64,000 bases of DNA from Bacillus sp. Marseille-P3661 (GCF_900240995.1 NZ_LT965954.1:434001-498000); one strand, 5' to 3'. Shown: positions 35,653 to 44,360, numbered from the stretch's first letter. A program made the numbers and translations. The notes: generated from the sequence alone by a model not told the origin.

Positions 35653-35664
35653 CGAAATTTATTA

Positions 35665-36123
35665 TTAATTTTTAAGTGCTTCTCTTTTTTTTAGCTCTTT
35701 ACCAAATTTCTTGAAAAAGTCTTTGATAATTAACTTTGCTACACCACCAAGCATACGTTGACCAACCATTGCAACTTTCCCGCCAACTTCTGCGTCGTAC
35801 GTATAAGTTAAAACAGTTGTGTTTTCATCTTCTTGAGTTAAATCAATATCAGCCGTAGCTTGTACAGTACCTGGACCGCCCTCACCTTTAACAATAAGTC
35901 GATAGTGAGTTGGTTTTTGTACATCAGTTATTTCTATAGTCGATGTATAGTCACCTTTAACTGCTGCAATTCCCACTGAAAGATTTGCTGCATATTTATT
36001 TTCTTCAACTAGCTCTAATGTTTCACAACCCATAATACAAGCCTTCAATGCATCGGGATTTAATAATACTTCCCACGCTTGTTCAATTCCAGCCTCAAGT
36101 TTTAAACTTCCTTTTCCATCCAT
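35665..36123 (-). CDS. CoxG-like SRPBCC-family protein
   Basis: A 152-residue protein of the CoxG (PF06240) group with the SRPBCC lipid-binding fold. It begins GKGSLKLEAGIEQAWEVL and has YTYDAEVGGKVAMVGQRML near 100. In CO-oxidising bacteria CoxG recruits a Mo hydroxylase to the membrane; many paralogues accompany other Mo hydroxylases. AAAGGAGG precedes the ATG. It is not beside the Mo hydroxylase genes (23-26 kb) but in a ligase/hydratase operon 10 kb away. The C terminus is rich in Lys/Phe (FFKKFGKELKKRE). Confidence 0.85.
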   Translation of the reverse strand: MDGKGSLKLEAGIEQAWEVLLNPDALKACIMGCETLELVEENKYAANLSVGIAAVKGDYTSTIEITDVQKPTHYRLIVKGEGGPGTVQATADIDLTQEDENTTVLTYTYDAEVGGKVAMVGQRMLGGVAKLIIKDFFKKFGKELKKREALKN

Positions 36124-36181
36124 TTTAGTTCCTCCTTTATTAATTTTGTCGAAAATTATTACAGATTAGGTAGTACTTAAT

Positions 36182-36195
36182 ATAGAGCGTTTACA
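36182..36195. promoter_or_regulatory. Weak cre-like site upstream of the CoxG-like gene
   Basis: ATAGAGCGTTTACA matches 12 of 14 cre positions, 59 nt upstream of the start codon. Low weight alone, but it is one of several in the catabolic region. Confidence 0.3.
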
Positions 36196-36288
36196 ACATT
36201 TCATAGTAAAGAATAATTGCTGTGATTCTGTAAATTAATAATTTTCAGAACTCTTAATAATATATTAAGCTATAATTTCACTCTATAG

Positions 36289-36324
36289 TTTTAAAATCTT
36301 ATTCTCTTACTTTTATAATCTTTT
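36289..36324. promoter_or_regulatory. Twin direct repeat, candidate AraC-type operator (CoxG unit)
   Basis: TTTTAAAATCTTAT (36289-36302) and TTTTATAATCTTTT (36311-36324), 22 bp apart. The layout and core match the repeats at 10612-10647 and 27913-27948 with a few substitutions. Confidence 0.4.
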
Positions 36325-36363
36325 GATTTTATATTTTCGATAAGCGATATCTTTTTAATGTAT

Positions 36364-36768
36364 TTACTTCTCAAGGATCATAAAGTTTGCGTTCGCAGTT
36401 GCGATTTGTTTTCCCTCTTCATTATAAGCATCTGCACCGGTAACAGTAATTCTCCTACCACCTTTTATGATTGAAGCTTTCACAATTAAACGTTTCCCAA
36501 ACATCGGGCGAAGGTACTTTACGTTTAAATCAATTGTATTGCTATAATGATTGGAATCTAATGTAGTCGTAACCGCAGCACCCATTGCCATATCCAGCGC
36601 TGTTCCAATAATACCTCCATGCAAGGAGCCATATGATTGGGTGAATTCTTTTTTTACTTCAAATTCTAATTCACAAACGCCATCATTTCCTTTATTTACA
36701 TGTACCCCAAACATTCTCCATATTGGCCCTTCGGCAAGTGCTAGTACTCTTTCATGAATATTATCCAT
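36364..36768 (-). CDS. PaaI-family hotdog thioesterase
   Basis: A 134-residue hotdog-fold acyl-CoA thioesterase. The signature GSLHGGIIGTALDMAMGAAV near 46 carries the His-Gly-Gly motif and the acidic catalytic Asp. PaaI relatives release CoA from dead-end ring-CoA intermediates in aromatic acid degradation. GGGGAGG precedes the ATG. It stands alone between the CoxG unit and the CaiB/lyase unit, in keeping with a housekeeping role for CoA ester pools of the cluster. Confidence 0.87.
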   Translation of the reverse strand: MDNIHERVLALAEGPIWRMFGVHVNKGNDGVCELEFEVKKEFTQSYGSLHGGIIGTALDMAMGAAVTTTLDSNHYSNTIDLNVKYLRPMFGKRLIVKASIIKGGRRITVTGADAYNEEGKQIATANANFMILEK

Positions 36769-36917
36769 AAGGCTTCCTCCCCTTTCATAAATGGAACCCC
36801 ATTTGATTCTAAATATAAATGAAAGATTAAAAACAAGTCTAGTCAGTTTTACGAATAGAATAAAAATTTGAAATAAAGAAAGTGAATATTTGAAAATCTC
36901 TTTTTCTTAACATAAAA

Positions 36918-36966
36918 ACTAGGCATAGATGATAATTGTTTTACCAATTTATCATCTATGCCTAGT
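36918..36966 (-). terminator. Strong terminator of the CaiB/lyase unit
   Basis: A perfect 18-bp inverted repeat, left arm 36918-36935 (ACTAGGCATAGATGATAA) and right arm 36949-36966, loop 13 nt, followed on the minus strand by TTTTATG. Confidence 0.85.
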
Positions 36967-37015
36967 CAAGTATTATTCATCTTTTATTAAGGCTTAAGAT
37001 GTTTCATATACGAAT

Positions 37016-37912
37016 CTAGCCATTTAAAGCTTTATATAGATGGCCTGTTAAATTACGATCTGTTAACGGCTTTACAAATGCAACACATTCAAGCAGTTTC
37101 TCTAAATTAATACCGGTTTCAATTCCCATTTCATGTAGCATAAATACCAAGTCTTCAGTAGCAAGATTACCAGCCGCGCCAGGAGCAAATGGGCACCCTC
37201 CTAATCCACCGACAGCTGCATCAAAACTGGTTACACCTGCTTCAAGAGCTGCAATGACATTAGCTTGTGCCATACCATATGTATCATGAAAATGGGCAGT
37301 AATCTTCGCTTTTAGTGGGAGCTTTACAATTTCTTGAAATAAATCATAGACTTGTTTAGGATTTGCTTTGCCAATGGTATCGCAAATAGTCAGCTCCTCT
37401 ACTCCCAATGCATCTACACTTTGAACCATTTCGTGAACAATGTCCTTTTCTGTTTCCCCCTCAAAAGGACACCAAAATGCTGTTGATATATTATAGCGAA
37501 TAAATATATTATTTTGTTTCGCTTGTAAAATAACATCTTTTAATACTTCCATTGATTGCTGACGCGACATCCGAACATTTTTTTCATTAAATGTATTACT
37601 TGCACCAACTACTAATGATAAAGCACTTATTCCATTATCAACCGCACGAAGGTATCCTTTTTCATTTGGAATCAGAGCCATGTATTGAATTTGTTTTTTC
37701 ATTTCTATATTTTGAATAACCTCGCTCGCATCTGCCATCTGTGGCACATGTTTCGGGTGAACAAATGAAGTAGCCTCCATCCGTTCAATTCCAGTTTCGC
37801 TTAATAGATTAATCAGCTTAACCTTATTTTCTGTATTAATAAACTTCTTTTCATTCTGTAATCCATCACGAGGACCCACTTCCACGATCTCAACTTTATT
37901 AGGTAATTTCAT
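37016..37912 (-). CDS. Hydroxymethylglutaryl-CoA lyase family protein
   Basis: A 298-residue HMGL-like TIM-barrel lyase. It has VEVGPRDGLQNE near 9, metal-binding HFHDTYG near 205, and the HMG-CoA lyase signature GGLGGCPFAPGAAGNLATED near 235 with its catalytic Cys. Such enzymes cleave 3-hydroxy-3-methylglutaryl-CoA or related 3-hydroxyacyl-CoAs. Start at 37912: ATGAGGGGG precedes it; the longer frame from 37969 is unsupported. It follows the CaiB CoA-transferase gene by about 90 nt. The pairing (CoA transfer to a branched hydroxy-acid, then cleavage) is common, so substrates other than HMG-CoA are possible. Confidence 0.88.
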   Translation of the reverse strand: MKLPNKVEIVEVGPRDGLQNEKKFINTENKVKLINLLSETGIERMEATSFVHPKHVPQMADASEVIQNIEMKKQIQYMALIPNEKGYLRAVDNGISALSLVVGASNTFNEKNVRMSRQQSMEVLKDVILQAKQNNIFIRYNISTAFWCPFEGETEKDIVHEMVQSVDALGVEELTICDTIGKANPKQVYDLFQEIVKLPLKAKITAHFHDTYGMAQANVIAALEAGVTSFDAAVGGLGGCPFAPGAAGNLATEDLVFMLHEMGIETGINLEKLLECVAFVKPLTDRNLTGHLYKALNG

Positions 37913-38003
37913 GTTTTTCCCCCTCATTATAAATGACTGCCTAGTGCTAGTGCATCTGAAAAATTCCAATGTTTAATTCAGACCCTATGGCACAATTTCA
38001 TTA

Positions 38004-39197
38004 CTAGATCACACCCAACTCTTTTAACTTATTAAACTGTTCATCACTTAAACCTGCCAATTTCTTAATAACTTCTTCGTTATGTTCACCTAGTTTCGGA
38101 CCTGCCCAATCAATTGAGCCCGGTGTTTCACTTAGTTTCGGAATAATTCCAGGTACTTTAAGATTACCCAACCCTTCTACTTGTACATCTTCAAACATTT
38201 TTCGTGCAAGAAAATGCGGATCCTTCATCATATCCTCGATATTATAAATAGGCCCTGCTGGGATTCCAGATTGATCTAAAAGCTGTAGGACGTCTTGTAG
38301 CTCATATTGTTTCGTCCATTTACCAATTTCTCCATCTATATATTCCATATGTTTGGCTCGACCTTCATTAGTTTGAAAACATTCGTCTTCAGCCAAATCT
38401 TTGCGGTCCATTAATATCATTAACCGTTTATAAATACTATCACCATTTGCTCCAATCACTACATATTTGCCATCCTTAGATAAATAAATATTAGAAGGCG
38501 CTATTCCTGGTAAAATGCTACCAGTCCGTTCACGAATGTGGTGAAACTTATCATATTCTGGAACCATACTTTCCATTAAGCTAAAGATAGATTCATAAAG
38601 TGCAACATCAACGATTTGGCCTTCCCCTTTATTGACATCACGATGCCTTAAGGCCATTAGTGCTCCTATCACTGCATAAAGTGAAGAAACAGAATCACCC
38701 AAACTAATACCAACCCTTGTTGGCGGACGATCTGGATAACCTGTTAAATAACGAATTCCTCCCATGGCTTCGCCAATACTTCCAAAGCCTGGTTTATCCT
38801 TATATGGTCCGTCTTGTCCATAACCTGAAATTCGTACCATTATTAATTTTGGATTAATTTTCTTTAAATCTTCATAGCCGATTCCCCACTTTTCTAGTGT
38901 ACCAGGACGAAAATTTTCGATAACGATATCAACCTCTTCAATTAGCTTTTTAATCACATTTTGTCCTTCTGTTGACTTTAGATCTAACGTTATCGATTTT
39001 TTATTTCGTGATTGAACATACCACCATAATGATGTGCCATTGTGCACCATCCTCCAATTTCGTATCGGGTCACCTTTTTTTGGCGTTTCAACTTTAATAA
39101 CCTCTGCCCCAAAATCAGCCATTAAGCGCGAAGCAAAAGGGCCTGCGATCAGAACTCCTAACTCTAATACCTTTACACCTTCTAATGGTTTAACCAT
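38004..39197 (-). CDS. CaiB/BaiF (family III) CoA-transferase
   Basis: A 397-residue family III CoA-transferase, which moves CoA between carboxylic acids through a catalytic aspartate. The N-terminal LEGVKVLELGVLIAGPFASR, the EVIKVETPKKGDPIR segment and the Asp in GISLGDSVSSLYA (about 168) are all present. GGGAGG precedes the ATG. With the lyase gene downstream it probably activates an acid that is then cleaved. The upstream promoter-like sequence (39262-39277) is nearly identical to that of fdhF. Confidence 0.9.
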   Translation of the reverse strand: MVKPLEGVKVLELGVLIAGPFASRLMADFGAEVIKVETPKKGDPIRNWRMVHNGTSLWWYVQSRNKKSITLDLKSTEGQNVIKKLIEEVDIVIENFRPGTLEKWGIGYEDLKKINPKLIMVRISGYGQDGPYKDKPGFGSIGEAMGGIRYLTGYPDRPPTRVGISLGDSVSSLYAVIGALMALRHRDVNKGEGQIVDVALYESIFSLMESMVPEYDKFHHIRERTGSILPGIAPSNIYLSKDGKYVVIGANGDSIYKRLMILMDRKDLAEDECFQTNEGRAKHMEYIDGEIGKWTKQYELQDVLQLLDQSGIPAGPIYNIEDMMKDPHFLARKMFEDVQVEGLGNLKVPGIIPKLSETPGSIDWAGPKLGEHNEEVIKKLAGLSDEQFNKLKELGVI

Positions 39198-39261
39198 TAT
39201 GATTCCTCCCGAAATGTATATGTTTAATGATAATTAGGTTTTAATTACCTTTTCTTAGATT

Positions 39262-39277
39262 AATCATACCATGTTGC
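39262..39277 (-). promoter_or_regulatory. Candidate promoter of the CaiB gene
   Basis: On the minus strand AACATGGTATGATTAA includes TGGTATGAT, an extended -10 box, 65 nt upstream of the start codon. It matches the fdhF upstream segment (6452-6467) at 15 of 16 bases. Confidence 0.4.
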
Positions 39278-39709
39278 TCAAATATTTTTAATTTTTATAA
39301 CCTTTCTTTAATTTTCCTACATTTAAAAATAGGGGACACGGAATGAATTGGAGAAACCATTAAAGTAGCCATTAATTTAATCGAATTTGTTGCTGTAAAT
39401 GAATTTAAGCTTAACTGTTAAACGATGGAGATTACATGCAGAAACGTAACCAAGTACAACTAATGTTTTGCGGCGGAGCAGCGTAATTTGATTTAATAAG
39501 TAAAGATTGAGAGTAGAAAAGCCTGATCACCTGTAGAATTTTTATGAAGTTTAGGCTTTTTGAGTATATTACTGATACTGTGGGTGGTGGTTTGATAAGA
39601 ATTATTTTTAGTTATTGATATATACATCCAAGTTTATTGGTATCTTTCAACAGTTATCGATATAAGTATCTTTACCGTCTTATGAAGAGGAAGTTCAGGA
39701 AATAATCAA

Positions 39710-40100
39710 CCTAATACCTCTTCATAAAGCCGATGAAGGGGTTCCACATGTGAATTTCAACCTAATACCTCTTCATAAAGCCAATGAAGGGCTTTCCACA
39801 TGTGAATTTCAACCTAATACCTCTTCATAAAGCCAATGAAGGGCTTTCCACATGTGAATTTCAACCTAATACCTCTTCATAATGCCGATGAAGGGCTTTC
39901 CACATGTGAATTTCAACCTAATACCTCTTCATAAGGCCGATGAAGGGGTTTCCACATTAAATTTCAACCTAATACCTCTTCATAAAGCCGATGAAGGGCT
40001 TTTCACAAGTGAATTTCAACCTAATACCTCTTCATAATGCCGATGAAGGGGTTCCAGAAAGAAATTTCAAGCAAATACATCTTCACAAGGCTTTTGAAGA
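39710..40100. repeat. Tandem array of about seven 52-bp units
   Basis: Unit starts (CCTAATACCTCTTCAT) are at 39710, 39761, 39813, 39865, 39917, 39968 and 40020; a degenerate copy follows at 40071 and a partial one precedes (39679-39709). Period is 51-52 bp with only a few substitutions. Each unit can form ACCTCTTCAT/ATGAAGGGGT (7-nt loop) or the competing AAAGCC/GGCTTT stem, and most contain the palindrome CACATGTG. There are no variable spacers, so it is not CRISPR. Confidence 0.93.
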
Positions 40101-40144
40101 GGAAACTCTACTTTTGTCTGTGATTCTTTTCTTAAACTTTTAAT

Positions 40145-40194
40145 CAAAAAAATCTCTCATTTAGCCAAATCTACAAAGTGACAAAAGAGAGATT
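40145..40194 (-). terminator. Terminator of the monooxygenase/nitroreductase unit
   Basis: AATCTCTC (40151-40158) pairs with GAGAGATT (40187-40194); on the minus strand the stem is followed by TTTTTT. Confidence 0.7.
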
Positions 40195-40211
40195 ACCTAC
40201 AAATTTGTTAA

Positions 40212-40967
40212 TTACTTAAAATGAAATCCCTTGGTGGCAATAAAATCCTTCATATGAGGTCTTCGAGGTTTGGATAAAAAATCACTCATACCCTTAGACC
40301 AATTCATGTCTTTATTATTTGATAAACGATTTCTATAATAAGTTGCTAGTTCTTGATCGTATTCATCTATAAGTGTTTCGTATTTATTTGCATCATAGGT
40401 ATTTTCATGAAGAATCGCTTCAACTGGCAAACGCGGCTTAACCCATTGATTATCATCTGGTACTCCTACAGTCATGCCAAACAATGGAAAAGTTTTATCT
40501 GGCAACTCAACGACATTACTAATTTCTTCAGGAGCATTACGTACGCCGCCAATATAGCAAATACCATATCCCGATGCTTCAGCAGCGACAACAAAATTTT
40601 GCGCAAATAATGCGGTGTCAACACAGGCAACAATAAAATTTTCAGCTGTATCATGGTCAATGGTGGTGCCTTGCTTTTTACAGGCGTATTCCAAGCGTTT
40701 CATATCCGCACAGAAAAGTAGTAAAACAGGTGCTGATAAAATTTGCGGCTCGTTTTTTGAAAGCTTTGCAATTTTCTCTTTCTTGTCTTGGTCGGTTACA
40801 TGAATAACAGAATAAGCTTGAACAAAGTGGGAAGTAGCAGCATGTTGGGCTGTATATAACAATTCTTTTAGCGTTTCATCTGTTATTTTCTCATTCTTAT
40901 ACTTACGAATCGATGTATGACTTTGCAATAAGCTTATGGTTTCGTTTAATTCGTTATTAAACTTCAT
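40212..40967 (-). CDS. NfsA/NfrA-type NADPH-dependent flavin nitroreductase
   Basis: A 251-residue FMN oxidoreductase. It has the N-terminal SHTSIRKYKNEKITDETL, the FMN-contacting AATSHFVQAYSVI region near 43, ASGYGICYIGGVRNAPEEIS near 130, and MTVGVPDD. Members reduce nitro compounds, quinones or FMN with NADPH. Start at 40967: GGAGGG lies 6 nt upstream; the longer frame runs into the preceding gene. It follows the luciferase-like monooxygenase by 29 nt, so it may supply reduced flavin to it. Confidence 0.87.
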   Translation of the reverse strand: MKFNNELNETISLLQSHTSIRKYKNEKITDETLKELLYTAQHAATSHFVQAYSVIHVTDQDKKEKIAKLSKNEPQILSAPVLLLFCADMKRLEYACKKQGTTIDHDTAENFIVACVDTALFAQNFVVAAEASGYGICYIGGVRNAPEEISNVVELPDKTFPLFGMTVGVPDDNQWVKPRLPVEAILHENTYDANKYETLIDEYDQELATYYRNRLSNNKDMNWSKGMSDFLSKPRRPHMKDFIATKGFHFK

Positions 40968-40996
40968 ACTATCCCTCCATCGTTCTTTCAAATATT

Positions 40997-41995
40997 TTAA
41001 AATAAACATTCTTTTGCAATTAGCTCATATGAGCGTTTCCGATCCTCGAAACTATGTGTAATCGTGATAATCATAAGTTCGTCAACCTCATAGATTTTTT
41101 GCAACTCAAGTAATTTGTCCCTAACTCTTATAGGATCTCCGATTATCATATTATTTCTCATTTTATCGATCATTTCCTGTTCAGCAGGAGTATATGAATA
41201 CTGCAGTGCAGCCTCGAGCGTAGGTATGCCTTGTGTAATTTCTCCTTTAGAAGATTGTATGTACCACAAATAAGTGTTTCGAGCTAATTGTTCTGCCTTA
41301 TCTTCTGTTTCAGCACAAATTGCAGAAACTGCTAAAATAGTTTTCGGCTGATTTAAAGAGCTATTCCCTTTAAAGTTTTCAACATAATTCTTAATAATAT
41401 CCTTGCCGTTTTTGGTGCTCATAAATTGACCGAATGCATAAGCTGTTCCATTTTCTGCAGCCATTTTAGCACTTTTTTCACTTGTCCCGAGCAGCCATAG
41501 TTGAGGAGGAATGTCAGGAAGTGGGGACGCTTTAATCTTGGAAATCATATGATCAGCTGGGTAATTATGATTTAGAAAATACAGTAACTCTTTTATGGAT
41601 TCCGGCATCTTGCGAACATTTTCTAAAAAGTTATCCGAAAGTGCCATCGTAACTTCAGCAGATCCGCCCGGTGCTCTACCAATACCAACATCAATTCGAT
41701 TGGGGAATAATGTAGCTAGTAAATTAAATGTTTCAGCAATTTTAAAAGGCTTATAATGTGGAAGTAAAACCGCACCAGAGCCTAATCTAATAGTTTCTGT
41801 ATGTGCACCAATATACCCTAGCATCACTTCCGGTGCTGGACAAGAATATCCAGCTATATCATGATGTTCTGCGAGCCAATATCTTGTATATCCCAATTTT
41901 TCTCCCCACTGTGCTAAGCACAGTGCCTCTTGCAGTGCTTGTTTATGGGAATTCCCGGATACAACTAGGGCTTGGTCTAGTATACTTAATTTCAT
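40997..41995 (-). CDS. Luciferase-like (LLM class) flavin-dependent oxidoreductase
   Basis: A 332-residue TIM-barrel protein of the bacterial luciferase superfamily. Typical stretches are YTRYWLAEHHDI near 37, IRLGSGAVLLPHYKPFKIAE near 70, and RIDVGIGRAPGGS near 100. Such enzymes use FMNH2 from a partner reductase to oxygenate aldehydes, sulfonates or other substrates. The nitroreductase gene next to it could be that partner. The physiological substrate cannot be told from sequence. Confidence 0.86.
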   Translation of the reverse strand: MKLSILDQALVVSGNSHKQALQEALCLAQWGEKLGYTRYWLAEHHDIAGYSCPAPEVMLGYIGAHTETIRLGSGAVLLPHYKPFKIAETFNLLATLFPNRIDVGIGRAPGGSAEVTMALSDNFLENVRKMPESIKELLYFLNHNYPADHMISKIKASPLPDIPPQLWLLGTSEKSAKMAAENGTAYAFGQFMSTKNGKDIIKNYVENFKGNSSLNQPKTILAVSAICAETEDKAEQLARNTYLWYIQSSKGEITQGIPTLEAALQYSYTPAEQEMIDKMRNNMIIGDPIRVRDKLLELQKIYEVDELMIITITHSFEDRKRSYELIAKECLF

Positions 41996-42074
41996 CGTTT
42001 ATTCCTACTTCCTATAAACATATCTATTGTTAGCTATCCTTTTTAAAGTGGTGATATTAACGACTTGACTTATT

Positions 42075-43532
42075 TTATTTTAATAGTTGTTTAAGTTCTT
42101 TTTTGCTTTTTTTGTCTGTTAAAATATAGAGAATATCACCTTCATTAATCCGAGTATCACCTACGGGAGTTACGAGTTTATTGCTTCTTATAATTGCATT
42201 TATTAATACTTTTTCTGGTAAAGGTATGTGCTTTAATTCCTTACCAATTAAATTATGACCCTCGTTTACAATAAATTCTACAATTTCTGCGTTAGCCTTA
42301 CCTATCGATACAATTTCTAGTGTGTGAGGTGAGGTTGGTTTTGCTGGACCACTTAACTCTAATTTCTTAACAAGCCAGGGAATCGTTGAGCCCTGAATTA
42401 GTGCAGATGTCATTACCACGAAAAACACGATATTAAAAATCAATTGACTATGCTTAACACCTGCAATCATTGGAAATGTAGCTAGCACAATTGGAACTGC
42501 GCCTCTTAGACCAGCCCATGATATGAAGATTTTTTCATTTAAGCTATACTTAAAAAATGGGATAGATATTAAAACTGCAACAGGTCTAGCAACAGCTAAT
42601 AAAATTAGTGCTAATAACAAGCCACGCCAAATTAAGTCCCAATCCATTAGTTGAGAAGGAAATACCTGTAGCCCAAGTATGACAAACATCAAAATCTGCA
42701 TCATCCACGCAAAACCTTCATTAAATCGAAGGATCGAATGCCGATAAGTTAAGTCATTATTGCCAATTATCAGTGCTGCAACATAAACTGCAAGTAATCC
42801 ACTTGCATTCATTAATGCCGTTAAACTATAAGTTAAAATAGCAAAGCTTAGTGCAAAAACAGGATAAAGACCACTTGAATCTAGTGCAATCTTATTAATT
42901 GATATCGTTGCAATTTTTCCAAGGAAATAGCCAATAACTACCCCGGCCGTCATCTGCCAGAAAAATGATCCGATTAATAGAAAGACATTTGCTTGCTCAT
43001 TCGTCAGCAATTGAATAATAGACAAAGTTAAAAACACCGCCATTGGGTCGTTTGTACCCGATTCGGCTTCAAGTGTAGCTGACAACTTATCTTTTACATT
43101 TTGGCCAGACAATACGGCAAATACCGCGGCAGCATCGGTCGAACCAACAATGGCTCCTACTAGAAAAGATTCTAACCAACCTACGTCTAAAACTAACCTA
43201 GCTGCCGTTGCGACAATTGATGTTGTTATCAAAACGCCAACTGTCGCAAGTGATAAAGAAGGATAAACTACTTTTTTTACTGTTGACCATTTTGTTTGAA
43301 GTCCACCTTCAAACAAAATAATAATTAAAGCCACTACACCTATTAATTGAGCGATATTTGGATTATCTAAATAAATTATCCCGAGCACATCACTTCCCAT
43401 CACCATTCCTAGAATAATGAACAATACCAGTGCAGGGACGCCTAGCCGCGATGAAAACTTAGTTGTTAGAACACCTAAAAGTAGAAACAGGGAAAATAAA
43501 AGAATAAAATAATCTACATTAAAACTTGGCAT
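42075..43532 (-). CDS. CPA1-family K+ or Na+/H+ antiporter with RCK_C domain
   Basis: A 485-residue membrane protein. About 12 transmembrane helices (1-390) include LIIILFEGGLQTKWS, GAIVGSTDAAAVFAVL with the ion-binding Asp, and ISWAGLRGAVPIVLATFP. A cytoplasmic TrkA_C/RCK_C domain follows (about 400-485; GHNLIGKELKHIPLP, INEGDILYILTD) and can bind a nucleotide regulator. It resembles NhaP2/CvrA antiporters for pH and K+ homeostasis. Start at 43532: AAGGGGG lies 11 nt upstream. It is a single gene. Confidence 0.88.
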   Translation of the reverse strand: MPSFNVDYFILLFSLFLLLGVLTTKFSSRLGVPALVLFIILGMVMGSDVLGIIYLDNPNIAQLIGVVALIIILFEGGLQTKWSTVKKVVYPSLSLATVGVLITTSIVATAARLVLDVGWLESFLVGAIVGSTDAAAVFAVLSGQNVKDKLSATLEAESGTNDPMAVFLTLSIIQLLTNEQANVFLLIGSFFWQMTAGVVIGYFLGKIATISINKIALDSSGLYPVFALSFAILTYSLTALMNASGLLAVYVAALIIGNNDLTYRHSILRFNEGFAWMMQILMFVILGLQVFPSQLMDWDLIWRGLLLALILLAVARPVAVLISIPFFKYSLNEKIFISWAGLRGAVPIVLATFPMIAGVKHSQLIFNIVFFVVMTSALIQGSTIPWLVKKLELSGPAKPTSPHTLEIVSIGKANAEIVEFIVNEGHNLIGKELKHIPLPEKVLINAIIRSNKLVTPVGDTRINEGDILYILTDKKSKKELKQLLK

Positions 43533-43718
43533 GAACAGGTTCGCCCCCTTATCATTAGAAAACATAACAATCATGGTGCTTGGAACAAGGCCATTCTTAG
43601 TATTATTTTATTTTTCCCCCGTATTCGTACTATGAACCAAATTCGATAGTATAGGTGGCTCCTACTCCCAACTTTAGTAATTGTATTGCCATCTCTATCC
43701 TAGCACTAGAAACTAATA

Positions 43719-44360
43719 CTACTCTAGCAATCGTTTAGTTAACGTCTCTCTCCAACTAGCTGAAAGTGAATCAACTGCTAAAATTTCTTGAATCGCATCT
43801 CTATTCTCTTTATCATGATGCATAATGTTATTTGCAAATTGAATTGTGATGTTCAGATGATGTTTTTCTAATAATTCAATAGTGTCATTAGGATTTACCC
43901 AGCCTTCTTCAAGCACTTTAAAGTAATAGCCTGTATAGCCTGTAGTTTGGACTTTTTCAATTAATTGTGGATCACCATAGCGATTAGCTAACTTAAAGCA
44001 AGGTTGCCTTGGTTGGCTAACCTGCACTTTTGCCCCACTTATTTGATATATATCGCCTATGCACACAGACGATTCTACCATGCCTTTTACTGTTAGATTT
44101 TCTCCAAATGCCCCGTTATCAAGTTTTCTATTTAAAACTTTTTCCCAATATATATAATGCTCATATGGATACACGCATACAGCTTTATCTTCACCGCCAT
44201 GATGTATAAGATCTGCCTGCGCGTCACCAGCGAAATTTATTTTCCCTAAATATATAGGCTCTGAGATTTGCTTTTTATATAGTCCAGTTTTTAGTTCTTT
44301 TCCATTATATTCAATTACAATTGGTCTGCCGATATTGATCGAGATAATTTCCTTTAACAT
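43719..44360 (-). CDS. MOSC-domain protein, YiiM-like
   Basis: A 213-residue MOSC-domain protein. It has GDAQADLIHHGGEDKAVCVYP near 45, the NGAFGENLTVKG segment, and the conserved Cys in QPRQPCFKLANR near 142 that defines the MOSC sulfur/Mo-binding site. YiiM proteins bind molybdenum cofactor and reduce N-hydroxylated compounds. Start at 44360: GGGAGG lies 12 nt upstream. It is divergent from fnr across an FNR box (44459-44472), so anaerobic expression is plausible. Confidence 0.87.
   Translation of the reverse strand: MLKEIISINIGRPIVIEYNGKELKTGLYKKQISEPIYLGKINFAGDAQADLIHHGGEDKAVCVYPYEHYIYWEKVLNRKLDNGAFGENLTVKGMVESSVCIGDIYQISGAKVQVSQPRQPCFKLANRYGDPQLIEKVQTTGYTGYYFKVLEEGWVNPNDTIELLEKHHLNITIQFANNIMHHDKENRDAIQEILAVDSLSASWRETLTKRLLE

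Larger units (their letters stand above)
39198..40211. other. Gene-free region of 1 kb with tandem repeats
   Basis: Contains the CaiB promoter region (39262-39277), a weak stem AAAAGCCT/AGGCTTTT (39517-39524/39553-39560), the 52-bp repeat array (39710-40100) and the terminator of the nitroreductase gene (40145-40194). I find no frame with a ribosome binding site. Both neighbouring genes are on the minus strand. Confidence 0.7.

Noticed and set aside
35665-36123. CoxG-like gene as proof of CO oxidation
   Set aside because: It is in a ligase/hydratase operon 10 kb from the Mo hydroxylase, and CoxG homologues accompany many Mo hydroxylases.
39345-39480. Possible degraded gene or small ORF in the region before the repeats
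   Set aside because: Only very short frames, no ribosome binding site, no recognisable peptide.
39710-40100. CRISPR array
   Set aside because: Repeats are contiguous 51-52 bp units with no unique spacers, and there are no cas genes.
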